NCBI GenBank assembly: GCA_023439125.1
Contig: JAEXOU010000014.1
Span: 1 to 64,000, forward strand
Direction: 5' to 3'
Source of the DNA: Bacillota bacterium
Lineage (GTDB): Bacteria; Bacillota; Clostridia; Lachnospirales; Lachnospiraceae
Length of the DNA: 64,000 nucleotides
This document shows positions 27,405 to 36,331 of this stretch, in pieces. A program made the position numbers and the translations under genes. Every line of letters starts with the position of its first letter. Position 1 is the first letter of the stretch. Below the pieces are notes generated by a model, which was given only the letters and a program-made list of their open reading frames with translations, had not been told where the DNA came from and ran no database searches.

Positions 27405-28478
27405 ATGACAAAGAATATAGTTCAAGTGGAACATGACGTTTGTGATTATACTTGTATGTGGAGAGGTATTGAGGATTTATATCAAACAAAGACAAAAGAG
27501 AAGGTTCCAGGCTTTCTTTTCTTTACCTTGAGCGGACAGGGGGAATTTACCTATCTAACGCGAAATAAAGATGTGTTGAAACGAATGGTTACCTGGGGAG
27601 AGGGAAGACCGAAAAAAATTTATAAAAGAGTAAATGAATCGATAGGATTTACCTTTAAGCATATGGAGAATACAAAGTTTGAATATATGCTAAAGGTTGC
27701 TAAGGAACAGATTGATTTAGGAAAGCCGGTAATTTTAGGACCACTCGACATGTTTTATCTTGCATATTATCCTAAAATATACAATAGGATGCATATACCA
27801 AATCATTATATTATGATGGTTGGTTATGATGACGAACAGCGATGCACTTATGTATTAGATTGTGGAGTAAAAGAGACCATAAGCTTATCATATGAACAGT
27901 TGGCAATGGCAATTGAAAAGAAGGTGCCATCCATTGGAGGAAAAAATGGTTTATGTACAATTTCCTTTCAAGAGCATCTACCATCGTTACTCACCATTAC
28001 GAAGGAAGCATTTCAAAGAAAATGTACGCAGCAATTAAATAGCGAAGTAAGTTTTTGCGGTATTCGTGGTATGCGTAAGCTAGCTACAGAAATCGATTCG
28101 TGGAAAGAAATTTTTACAAAAGAGGACTATAAGAGGATACTTCAATCATTTGTACAATTTACAGGAACAGTACCAACCTTACCAGAAAGACTTTACGGTG
28201 CCCCGAAAGATTCTATTGAACATAATGCATGTAGAAAAAATTATGCTGATGTGTTATATGAACTGGATAAACGTTACGCAATCCATGAATGGAAAGAAGC
28301 AGGAGACCTCTTTCTTAAGAGCGGTGTACTTATCCAAGAGATTACGAATCGAATGGTTGAGTATTTATTAGACATCACACAAGAAGTTGGACCATTAGCT
28401 CCTATCGTAAATGAGATAGCGGATATAGAGGAGAGGGCAAATCAGATGATTTTGGATGGAATCAATGCAGAAACTTGA
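27405..28478 (+). CDS. BtrH N-terminal domain / DUF4872 protein
   Basis: A 357-residue protein. The N-terminal 190 residues resemble the BtrH_N fold, papain/C39-peptidase-like, with an early Cys region (HDVCDYTCMWRGIEDLY) and a later His and Asp (IPNHYIMMVGYDDE, YVLDCG). The C-terminal half is the helical DUF4872 region. BtrH in butirosin biosynthesis transfers an acyl group from a carrier protein to an aminoglycoside, but most family members are of unknown role. AAGGAG precedes the start. It may overlap a small ORF at 28456-28590. No carrier protein gene is nearby, so acyl transfer here is unproven. Confidence 0.8.
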   Translation: MTKNIVQVEHDVCDYTCMWRGIEDLYQTKTKEKVPGFLFFTLSGQGEFTYLTRNKDVLKRMVTWGEGRPKKIYKRVNESIGFTFKHMENTKFEYMLKVAKEQIDLGKPVILGPLDMFYLAYYPKIYNRMHIPNHYIMMVGYDDEQRCTYVLDCGVKETISLSYEQLAMAIEKKVPSIGGKNGLCTISFQEHLPSLLTITKEAFQRKCTQQLNSEVSFCGIRGMRKLATEIDSWKEIFTKEDYKRILQSFVQFTGTVPTLPERLYGAPKDSIEHNACRKNYADVLYELDKRYAIHEWKEAGDLFLKSGVLIQEITNRMVEYLLDITQEVGPLAPIVNEIADIEERANQMILDGINAET

Positions 28479-28590
28479 TTATTTAAAATTTTTACTAGTA
28501 ATGACACCAGATAAAGTAATTGATTGGTATACAGAAATTGACTCAGGGTTATCATATCATTATGCGAATAAAACAGTAGATAAGATTTGA
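28456..28590 (+). CDS. Possible small ORF overlapping the BtrH-like gene end
   Basis: An ATG-start frame of 44 codons, overlapping the last eight codons of the upstream gene. A weak TTTGGATGGA-type ribosome site precedes the second ATG (28464). The product looks protein-like: a hydrophobic start (YLKFLLVM) and a polar tail with several aromatics (VIDWYTEIDSGLSYHYANK). It may be a coupled small protein or a broken remnant. The rest of 28591-28820 is AT-rich with no gene. Confidence 0.3.
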   Translation: MESMQKLDYLKFLLVMTPDKVIDWYTEIDSGLSYHYANKTVDKI

Positions 28591-28820
28591 ATTACAGACA
28601 AAAGCTAATATGTAAATCTCCTAAATTGTTTTTTGGAGCTATGTAAAAACAAAAGAAATTCGTAAAATAAAGTAAATTATTCCATATTTATAGGAATGTT
28701 GATATTTCTTTGAAAATGAGATATGATACTAAAATTAGCATTCATCTATTGATAAAAAAAATTAATGTTTTCTTGTCGAGAAGATGATAACAAAATCAAA
28801 AAATTAGGAGTTAGTAACAA

Positions 28821-29774
28821 ATGTGCTGTAATAAGGAACCGTATGTATTGGTATTTGGTGTATCAGTTTTTGATATTATAGGATTTTCATATCAGAAGTA
28901 TAGAAGTCAAGATTCTAATCCCGGAGGAGTTCGAGTTTCTTTCGGTGGGGTATGTAGAAATATATCAGAGAATCTAGCGAGACTTGGTCTTAATACGAAA
29001 TTCATCTCATTGATTGGTGATGATGAAAAGGGAGAAAGTATTTTAAAGCACGCACAACGATATAACATCGATATGTCAGATTCACTTGTTGTGAAAGGAG
29101 AATCTACGCCAACATATATGGCAATTCTTGATGAACAAGGCGAGATGCAAGCTGCAATTGTAGATATGAAGATTGCAGATAAGGTAACAACAGAGTTTAT
29201 TGACACGAAATCAGAACTCATCATAAATGCAGAGTATATGATATTGGATACGGATAACGCAGCAATTGTAGAATATATATTAACTACGTTTTATGGGAAG
29301 ACAAAATTTATCTTAGATCCTGTTTCAGCAGCAAAGGTTTCTAGGGTAAAACACTTAATTCCTTATTTTCATACAATAAAACCAAATCGCCAAGAGGCAG
29401 AAGTGCTATGTGGCTTTCCATTAAATACAGTGGAGGATGTTCGTCGTGCCGGAAAATACTTTCTTGATTTAGGCGTAAAGCATGTAATGATCAGCTTAGA
29501 TAGTGATGGAATGTATTATAATGATGGGGTAAACGAAGGAATTATTAAGTCAAAGGAAGTTAAGGTCGTTAACGTAACTGGAGCAGGTGACTCTTGTGTA
29601 GCAGGAATAGGATATGGTTATATGACAAGGCTTAATATGAAAGAAACAGTTCGTTATGCAATCGCAATGTCAATTATAACGATTGCTCATGAGGAAACGA
29701 TACATCCAGACATGTGTTGTGATTTGGTAACTGAGTATATGCAAAAGATAGTATGGGAAGAAGTTGAATTTTAA
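28821..29774 (+). CDS. PfkB family carbohydrate kinase, pseudouridine-kinase-like
   Basis: A 317-residue ribokinase-fold kinase. The N-terminal pattern GGVRVSFGGVCRNISENLARLG resembles PsuK-type enzymes (GG-x-x-RN-x-A-E-N-LARLG). The C-terminal anion-hole signature NVTGAGDSCVAG holds the catalytic Asp. KPNRQEAEVLCGF is the usual PfkB mid motif. No psuG or transporter gene is adjacent, so the substrate could be pseudouridine or another nucleoside or sugar. TTAGGAG precedes the start and a strong terminator follows. Confidence 0.85.
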   Translation: MCCNKEPYVLVFGVSVFDIIGFSYQKYRSQDSNPGGVRVSFGGVCRNISENLARLGLNTKFISLIGDDEKGESILKHAQRYNIDMSDSLVVKGESTPTYMAILDEQGEMQAAIVDMKIADKVTTEFIDTKSELIINAEYMILDTDNAAIVEYILTTFYGKTKFILDPVSAAKVSRVKHLIPYFHTIKPNRQEAEVLCGFPLNTVEDVRRAGKYFLDLGVKHVMISLDSDGMYYNDGVNEGIIKSKEVKVVNVTGAGDSCVAGIGYGYMTRLNMKETVRYAIAMSIITIAHEETIHPDMCCDLVTEYMQKIVWEEVEF

Positions 29775-29796
29775 TTGAATTAAGATACAGTGTATT

Positions 29797-29840
29797 ACCT
29801 CCGAGTGTTTGTAGACTATCCAAACACTCGGAGGTTTTTA
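29797..29840 (+). terminator. Terminator of the PfkB kinase gene
   Basis: ACCTCCGAGTGTTTG pairs perfectly with CAAACACTCGGAGGT, followed by TTTTTATTT. Confidence 0.92.
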
Positions 29841-29884
29841 TTTCATAGGAAGATGTCGCTTGCGCGACCACGCTTGGCGCGAGT

Positions 29885-29957
29885 GTTTTGCAAGCAAAAC
29901 ATTTTTATACCAGAGCAAACATATGTTTGCATATTCTACCATTATGTGGTAGAATAT
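29885..29957. repeat. Cluster of three palindromes before the radical SAM gene
   Basis: GTTTTGC and GCAAAAC flank two bases (29885-29900). GCAAACATATGTTTGC is a perfect 16 bp palindrome (29915-29930). ATATTCTACCA and TGGTAGAATAT flank five bases (29931-29957). They end about 50 bp before the next start codon and may be operators or transcript structures. Confidence 0.6.
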
Positions 29958-30007
29958 ATATCGTTCCTAGCAATTATGGAGCAATTATAAAATTGGGAGG
30001 ACTTTTT

Positions 30008-30880
30008 ATGCACTATAAGGAAGTAAAACAAATTGTTTCTCCAACGAATGGTATGAATATATATCGTGGCTGTACTCATGGTTGTATTTATTGTGATTCT
30101 CGAAGTAGATGCTACAATATGCAGCATGATTTTGAAGATATTGAAATAAAAAGTAATGCGATCGAGTTGTTGGAAGCAACATTACGTAGGAAACGTAAAA
30201 AATGCATGATTGGTACCGGTAGTATGTCAGATCCATATATTCATCTCGAGGAACAACTTTGTCATACAAGGAAGTGTTTAGAGCTCATAGAGCACTATGG
30301 TTATGGGTTAAGTATTCAAACAAAATCAAATCGTATTCTACGTGATTTGGACTTATTAAAGAAAATCAATGAAAAGACGAAATGTGTAGTTCAGATGACG
30401 TTAACAACTTATGATGAAGAATTATGTAAAATACTAGAACCTAAGGTTAGTACAAGCAAGGAACGTGTGGATGTATTAAATATTATGCGAGAGAATCATA
30501 TACCAACGGTAGTTTGGCTTGATCCAATTCTCCCCTTTATCAATGATACTATGGAAAATCTGACAGGAATCTTAAACTATTGCATCGATGCGAAGGTATA
30601 TGGAATTATTTGTTTTGGTATGGGGCTAACGTTGCGTGAAGGTAACCGAGAGTATTTTTATAAAAAATTGGAGGAACATTTTCCGGGTTTAAAGCAACAA
30701 TACGAAAGAAAATATGGATATTCATATGAAATTGAGAGTGATCATAATGCAGAATTGATGAGAGAATTCTACCGTGTATGTAGACAGGAGAATATTGTCT
30801 GTAATAACAATCAGATTTTTTCGTATATGCATCAATTTGAGGAAAAAGAAAAGGTTGAACAGCTTAGTTTATTTAACTAG
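30008..30880 (+). CDS. Radical SAM protein (SPL-like, Rv2578c-type)
   Basis: A 290-residue iron-sulfur enzyme. ATG at 30008 has GGGAGG upstream. The 4Fe-4S motif is C22-T-H-G-C26-I-Y-C29 within YRGCTHGCIYCDSRS, typical of the family related to spore photoproduct lyase. IGTGSMSDPYIHLEE and a TKSNRILRDLDLL block also fit that family. The reaction is unknown; these proteins are often annotated only by fold. It is 33 bp upstream of the ABC half-exporter at 30914 and probably in its operon. Confidence 0.88.
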   Translation: MHYKEVKQIVSPTNGMNIYRGCTHGCIYCDSRSRCYNMQHDFEDIEIKSNAIELLEATLRRKRKKCMIGTGSMSDPYIHLEEQLCHTRKCLELIEHYGYGLSIQTKSNRILRDLDLLKKINEKTKCVVQMTLTTYDEELCKILEPKVSTSKERVDVLNIMRENHIPTVVWLDPILPFINDTMENLTGILNYCIDAKVYGIICFGMGLTLREGNREYFYKKLEEHFPGLKQQYERKYGYSYEIESDHNAELMREFYRVCRQENIVCNNNQIFSYMHQFEEKEKVEQLSLFN

Positions 30881-30913
30881 TGCACTCGTTGGTGCAAGAA
30901 TCGAGGAGAAGAT

Positions 30914-32743
30914 ATGGAGAAACAGGAGAATCAAGCAAAGAGTGATGTAAAAGTATCAGTTTTTCGTAGTATTTTATATACGTTAAAAACTGTTTGGCGT
31001 GGAGATAAGGGATGTGTTATTTATGCTTTTTTTAAGAACTGTACAGAGGAAGTATTTAATGCCTTTTTCGTTGTTTATTTAACTCAGAAGATTTATTCCT
31101 TTATCGAAGAAGGAGTTGAATATAAAGAGTTATTTCGTATCGTGATCTTCTTCTGTATTCTTCAGATTTTTATTCATCTGTCATCTGCTGGATATGCATT
31201 TTACATACGCTATAAAAAACCAAAGGTTTATCGTTCGATATTTAGCGGAATTATTGACAAAGCAAATACTATCGAGCTAACAAGATATGAACAGCCTGAT
31301 TTTTACGACAAATTTTCAAGAACCTTAGATGAGTGTTTATCAAAGGCTATGGATGCACTGCAGAATTTAACTTTGTCTATTGGTGTATTTTTGAGTGCAT
31401 GTACTTCGATTGCAATTATCATATCGATTGATTTTAAGATGCTTTTTTTCCTCATTCCACCAGTTGTTGGTGCATTGTTCTTCGGAGCACTTCAGAACAA
31501 GCAGAATTTGAAATTACGTGAAGAAGAGACACATGATAAGCGACAAATGGAATATGTAAAACGTGTCTTTTATGAAAAGAAGTATGCAGGAGAGATTCGT
31601 TTATATGGAATACGTGACATCTTGTTTAAAAAACATAAAGATGGTTACGAAGGAAGATATCACACTCATGTTAAACATCGTAAGAGGATAGCTTTTTATG
31701 AATTTATGCATAGTATCGTATGTTTTGGTTTGACGTTACTATGCTCCTATATTTATATCAGTTATGTGGTAAAGATTAAGGGAGTTATGAAAATAGGTGC
31801 TTATGTTGCAATTGTTACTGTAATCGATTTTGTTGCATGGAAAATTCGTCAAAGCTTAAAAAAGGGAGTTGAAGCAGGAACTTGCTGTTTGTATATGAAT
31901 AGCCTTAAGCAATTTTTAGAATATGTTCCGCAAAAGGAGTATTTAGGAACACTAAAATTGCAGAAAACTCTTGGTAATATTGAATTTGATCATGTCACCT
32001 TTCAATATGCAGGTGCAGATTCCCCAGTCATAAAGGATCTTTGTCTTTCGATTCATAAAGGGGAAAAGATTGCTTTAGTTGGAGAGAATGGTGCGGGAAA
32101 AACAACATTAATTAAGTTAATGATGGGCTTATATCCTGTTACTGAGGGTAAGGTGATTGCAGAAGGACATGATATTCATGATTATGATATTAAAGATTAT
32201 TATGATCACTTTGGAACAGTGTTCCAGGATCTACAAATTTTTGCTTTACCATTGGCTGAGAATGTATTATTACGTTCTCCTGAAAATGATTCCGAACGTG
32301 AATTAGTCAAAACCTCGCTTATAAAGGCACAATTTGGTGATACGTTAGAAAAAATGGAAAAGGGTATCGATACTATGATAACAAAGGAGTTTGACAATCA
32401 GGGCTTTGTATGCTCTGGAGGTCAGGCACAAAAGATAGCAATTGCAAGAGTATTTGCGAAAAATCCGGATGTTGTTATATTAGATGAACCTTCTAGTGCA
32501 TTGGACCCGATTGCAGAATATAATATGTACGATAATATGCTACAAGTTTCCAAAGGAAAGACAGTTGTTTTTATTTCCCATCGATTATCCTCAGCACGAA
32601 TTGCTGACAAGATCTATTTCTTAGAGCATGGAAGAATTATTGAGAGTGGAAGCCACGATGAATTAATTCAGCTTGATGGACAATATGCTAAGATGTTTAA
32701 GCTACAAGCTCAGAACTATCGTGAGGAGGAGCGCCATGAATGA
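30914..32743 (+). CDS. ABC exporter half-transporter, subunit 1
   Basis: A 609-residue fused membrane/ATPase subunit of a type IV ABC exporter. Six membrane segments occupy about 20-320. The ATPase has Walker A GENGAGKTT, a Q-loop in VFQDLQIF, signature CSGGQAQKIAIARVF (Cys replaces the usual Leu), Walker B VVILDEPSSALDP and the switch His in FISHRLS. The stop codon overlaps the start of the next subunit by 8 bp, so both are made together and probably form a heterodimer. The substrate is unknown; lipids, drugs or peptides are possible. The radical SAM gene just upstream might indicate a modified product. Confidence 0.92.
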   Translation: MEKQENQAKSDVKVSVFRSILYTLKTVWRGDKGCVIYAFFKNCTEEVFNAFFVVYLTQKIYSFIEEGVEYKELFRIVIFFCILQIFIHLSSAGYAFYIRYKKPKVYRSIFSGIIDKANTIELTRYEQPDFYDKFSRTLDECLSKAMDALQNLTLSIGVFLSACTSIAIIISIDFKMLFFLIPPVVGALFFGALQNKQNLKLREEETHDKRQMEYVKRVFYEKKYAGEIRLYGIRDILFKKHKDGYEGRYHTHVKHRKRIAFYEFMHSIVCFGLTLLCSYIYISYVVKIKGVMKIGAYVAIVTVIDFVAWKIRQSLKKGVEAGTCCLYMNSLKQFLEYVPQKEYLGTLKLQKTLGNIEFDHVTFQYAGADSPVIKDLCLSIHKGEKIALVGENGAGKTTLIKLMMGLYPVTEGKVIAEGHDIHDYDIKDYYDHFGTVFQDLQIFALPLAENVLLRSPENDSERELVKTSLIKAQFGDTLEKMEKGIDTMITKEFDNQGFVCSGGQAQKIAIARVFAKNPDVVILDEPSSALDPIAEYNMYDNMLQVSKGKTVVFISHRLSSARIADKIYFLEHGRIIESGSHDELIQLDGQYAKMFKLQAQNYREEERHE

Positions 32744-34571
32744 GTTAAAAGAAGAAAAACTAACCGTGAGACAGATTATTAAAAATACAATCTATGTACT
32801 ATCATATGCGATGAAATTGGATCGACTATTAGTTTGGATCGTAATTATCTCATTTATTGTTTGCGGCTTGATTTATGCAATGATTGATACCGTATTTTTA
32901 AAGTTGTTTATCGATCTATTAGAAAATAAAGGAAAAGGCTTCAGCTATGCTGTTGTTTTTATCATTGGTGGTATTTTAATTATGGGACTTGGTCAGCTAA
33001 TCGAGGTGGTTGTGGACAATTGGGCTCGAGCTAAATTTATGAGAACAACTGGTCAAATTCAAGAGGACTTTATACATAAAACTGCAAATATTGATTTACT
33101 TTGCTATGACCAAAAGGAATATTTTGATGACTTTGTAATAGCAGCATCCCAAGCAGAAGAAATGATTATTCAGGGAGTTATGAGTACTGCATATATAAGT
33201 TCTATTGTATCTACGATTCTTGGATTAGCAATCTTAATTTCAACCATTAATCCAATCATTGCGATTTTTCCTGTGTTAGGTTTTATCGTTAACATAATTA
33301 CTCGTTTTAAGATAACAAAATTAGAGTATATTTACGAAGTGGAAGAGAAGAGAATTATGAGAAAGGCAGATTATTCAAAACGTGTTTTCTATCAGCCAGA
33401 GTATGCAAAGGAGATTAAGTTATCTTCAATCGATGTTCCCTTAAGAAAACAGATGAATGCTGCAATTGATGAGTTAAGTCAAAAAGCGAAGCAAGTAGGA
33501 GTAAAGATAGCGATATTATCATTAATCAACTGGATTAGCGTATATACCTTATTCTCTTATTTTTGTATCCCGATGTATCTTGGTTACTATGCGTTAGTAA
33601 AACATACACTGACATTAGGTGATGTAACTGCAATGACGAATGCCTCGAATACGATTCAGAACCGATTGGATAATCTTAATTATGTGCTTGTTGATTTTCA
33701 AAGAGTTGGACAGTATGCCGAGCGTTTCCGACGTTTTATTAATTATGAGATTAAAATCGAGAATCATGAAGGTAAAGTATCCATACCGAGTGGAAAACAA
33801 GTACTAGAAATACGTAATATGTCATTTCGATATGATGGAGCTAGTAAGGATACGCTTAAAAAGATTAATATGGTTGTAAGACCTGGTGAACATATTGCAA
33901 TCGTTGGAGAGAATGGAGCTGGAAAAACAACTTTTGTGAAACTATTAATGCGACTATATGATGTGACAGAGGGTGAAATCTGTTATGGTGGACATGATAT
34001 AAGAGAGTATACAACAAAAGAATATCGCGACATCTTTGGAGCGGTATTTCAAGATTTTCAGATTTATGGTACCTCATTGGCTGAGAATGTAGTAATGAGT
34101 CAGTACAATGAGGAAGATGAGGAGAGAGTTAAAAAAGCTTTAGAATTGGCAGATTTTTCTCGAAAATTACATACATTAAAGAATGGTATACATACACAAA
34201 TGACACGAGAATTTGAAGAGGACGGTACAATGCTTTCTGGTGGAGAATCTCAAAAGGTTGCAATTTCAAGAATGTTTGCAAAGTCCACAAAGATGTCAAT
34301 TGCTATTTTAGATGAGCCATCGAGCGCACTTGATCCACTCGCAGAATATAAACTCAATAAAAATATGATGGAGTCTGCAAAGGATGCTTCCATTATATTT
34401 ATTTCTCATCGTCTTTCTACGACGAGAGATGCCGATTGTATCTATATGTTTGAGCAGGGTGAAATCATAGAACAAGGTACTCATGAACAGTTAATGAAGT
34501 TGAATGGAAAATACGCACTTATGTTTGAACGTCAGGCACATTATTATCAAGACGAATTACAAGAAGCTTAG
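32736..34571 (+). CDS. ABC exporter half-transporter, subunit 2
   Basis: A 611-residue partner of the preceding gene. ATG at 32736 with GAGGAGGAG upstream is chosen over the frame's first Met at 32673, which lies well inside the upstream gene. It has six membrane segments, Walker A GENGAGKTT, signature LSGGESQKVAISRMF, Walker B SIAILDEPSSALDP and switch FISHRLS. Both subunits keep a Glu after Walker B, so both ATP sites could be active. This differs from strongly asymmetric exporters with one dead site. It is followed by a 137 bp gap with its own promoter candidate for the ABC-2 set. Confidence 0.92.
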   Translation: MNELKEEKLTVRQIIKNTIYVLSYAMKLDRLLVWIVIISFIVCGLIYAMIDTVFLKLFIDLLENKGKGFSYAVVFIIGGILIMGLGQLIEVVVDNWARAKFMRTTGQIQEDFIHKTANIDLLCYDQKEYFDDFVIAASQAEEMIIQGVMSTAYISSIVSTILGLAILISTINPIIAIFPVLGFIVNIITRFKITKLEYIYEVEEKRIMRKADYSKRVFYQPEYAKEIKLSSIDVPLRKQMNAAIDELSQKAKQVGVKIAILSLINWISVYTLFSYFCIPMYLGYYALVKHTLTLGDVTAMTNASNTIQNRLDNLNYVLVDFQRVGQYAERFRRFINYEIKIENHEGKVSIPSGKQVLEIRNMSFRYDGASKDTLKKINMVVRPGEHIAIVGENGAGKTTFVKLLMRLYDVTEGEICYGGHDIREYTTKEYRDIFGAVFQDFQIYGTSLAENVVMSQYNEEDEERVKKALELADFSRKLHTLKNGIHTQMTREFEEDGTMLSGGESQKVAISRMFAKSTKMSIAILDEPSSALDPLAEYKLNKNMMESAKDASIIFISHRLSTTRDADCIYMFEQGEIIEQGTHEQLMKLNGKYALMFERQAHYYQDELQEA

Positions 34572-34649
34572 TATTTTTAATGAAAACTTTTCAAATGTCC
34601 TACTACAAAAATAAGTGTCCAAATGGAAGCACACTTTGGTTCTAGATTA

Positions 34650-34678
34650 TTGTATTATTATCGAAATTGATGTAGAAT
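34650..34678 (+). promoter_or_regulatory. Candidate promoter of the first ABC-2 operon
   Basis: TTGTAT (34650-34655), 17 bp spacer and TAGAAT (34673-34678), about 30 bp before the start codon. Confidence 0.4.
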
Positions 34679-34708
34679 GAACCTAATTTAGTTATTATGG
34701 AGGGTATC

Positions 34709-35542
34709 ATGGGCAAAACGCTATTACATAGGCTAAAACATCGCTTTAACGTTTTAAAAGCGGTTGCAATTGTTACATATAAAGAGTGGGGAGCATATCG
34801 TACCCATTCGATGGTTTCCATCTTTGTTGGTCCAGTATATTTTATCGTTCAATACTTTATATGGACAGCTGTATATGGTTCAAAAGGACAGCTCAATGGA
34901 ATGGAACTCAATCAAATGTTAAGTTATTTTGGGATATCTACTTTGATTGGTTATTTGACAATGGATTTTGCTGACTGGAATTTGCAGATGCTTGTTCGTA
35001 CAGGCAAATTCACGACTTTTATGCTACGACCAATTCATCACCGTTACTTTGCACTATCACAAAAGTTTGGACATCGTGTGCTTGGACTCATGGTCGAGTT
35101 CATACCTTGTTTCCTAATTTTTCAGTTTATTTTTCGAATTAATATTATACCAGAGAATATTTTCTTTAGTATTGTTTCAATACTATTAGCTTTTCTTATG
35201 AATTTTTATGTCAACTATTGCATTGGGCTGACAGCATTTTGGTTAGTCCAGGCAGCTGGAATTCGTAGTGTGTTTCAGGCTCTTGCTTCTGTCTTTTCGG
35301 GAATGTTTTTTCCACTTGTCTTTTTTCCGGAATCAATGCAAAAAATATTATTCTTTTTACCGTTTCAATATACATTGTATGTGCCATCTATGGTGACTAC
35401 CGGTCACTATCAATTAGCAGGGATTACGATGAGTATTCCAAAGATTGTTGGAATTCAAGCGATTGCGGTTCTGATTACATTTTTATTATCGGAGTTGATT
35501 TATCGTCGTTCTCTTCGACGTTTTACCGCGGTAGGAGGTTGA
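34709..35542 (+). CDS. ABC-2 type permease, first set
   Basis: A 277-residue membrane protein with six hydrophobic segments, resembling the ABC2_membrane_6 (DUF990) family. ATG at 34709 has GGAGGG upstream. Typical features are the amphipathic N-terminal helix before TM1 (FNVLKAVAIVTYKEWGAYRTHS), a cytoplasmic loop with LVRTGKFTTFMLRPIHHRY (the G-x-x-x-x-x-L-x-x-P motif) and GMFFPLVFFPESMQKILFFLPF. It pairs with the permease at 35547 and the ATPase at 36332 as an exporter of unknown substrate. Gaps are 4 and 2 bp. Confidence 0.88.
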   Translation: MGKTLLHRLKHRFNVLKAVAIVTYKEWGAYRTHSMVSIFVGPVYFIVQYFIWTAVYGSKGQLNGMELNQMLSYFGISTLIGYLTMDFADWNLQMLVRTGKFTTFMLRPIHHRYFALSQKFGHRVLGLMVEFIPCFLIFQFIFRINIIPENIFFSIVSILLAFLMNFYVNYCIGLTAFWLVQAAGIRSVFQALASVFSGMFFPLVFFPESMQKILFFLPFQYTLYVPSMVTTGHYQLAGITMSIPKIVGIQAIAVLITFLLSELIYRRSLRRFTAVGG

Positions 35543-35546
35543 TTGC

Positions 35547-36329
35547 ATGAAGAAATATCTTATTTTATATAAACAGTCCATACGTGTGTCTTTTGCAACC
35601 GCAATGACATATCGTGCGAACTTTATCTTAGAGAGCTTAATTATGATATTGAGCAATAGCTTGTTTCCACTGATTACGATTTTAATCTATGGTTCGGGTG
35701 CTTCTTTCCCAGGGTGGTCACTATATGAGGTATTATTAATTCAATCTATCTTTACGATTTCTTCTGGTTTTTCGAATATGCTTTTTTCAGGAGTCGTATG
35801 GGTGACAATGGACCATGTAAGAGAAGGTACTTTAGAAATTGTACTAATTAAACCAGTTAGATGCCTATTTTATCTGATTGCAACAACCTTTAGCGTGGAG
35901 AATGGTGCTGTTATTATAGGAGGTATTATAGTATTTATCTATGCTTATGTACATGTATCAGCAGCATCGCTTGTTATGTGGCTATCAGCTATCCTATTTT
36001 TTGTGATCGGCTTATTAGTTATGCTGGCACTTAATTTATTTATGGCAGCGACTTCATTTAAATGGGTCGCAAATTCGAGAATTCCGGAGATGTATCGAAG
36101 CGTTCTTAATTTTGGTAATTATCCAATCAAGATATTTCCTAGGGCCTTACAAGCAGTAATTACTTTTGCAATTCCAGTTACAATGGTAGGCTGTTTTCCA
36201 GCCAGTGCACTTTTGGGAAAAACTGATATAACGATGATAATTGCGATTATACCATGTGTTATGTTTTTATTACTTGGAGTATTTATATATGGACGTATGG
36301 TTTCATTATATGAAGGAGTTGGTGGCTGA
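35547..36329 (+). CDS. ABC-2 type permease, second of the first set
   Basis: A 260-residue membrane protein, six hydrophobic segments, same family as its neighbour. The cytoplasmic loop motif is REGTLEIVLIKPVRCLFY. GNYPIKIFPRALQAVITFAIPVTMVGCFPA matches the extracytoplasmic re-entrant region. It starts 4 bp after the upstream permease and ends 2 bp before the ATPase, so the three are translationally linked. Paralogue of the permease at 55715. Confidence 0.88.
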   Translation: MKKYLILYKQSIRVSFATAMTYRANFILESLIMILSNSLFPLITILIYGSGASFPGWSLYEVLLIQSIFTISSGFSNMLFSGVVWVTMDHVREGTLEIVLIKPVRCLFYLIATTFSVENGAVIIGGIIVFIYAYVHVSAASLVMWLSAILFFVIGLLVMLALNLFMAATSFKWVANSRIPEMYRSVLNFGNYPIKIFPRALQAVITFAIPVTMVGCFPASALLGKTDITMIIAIIPCVMFLLLGVFIYGRMVSLYEGVGG

Positions 36330-36331
36330 TC

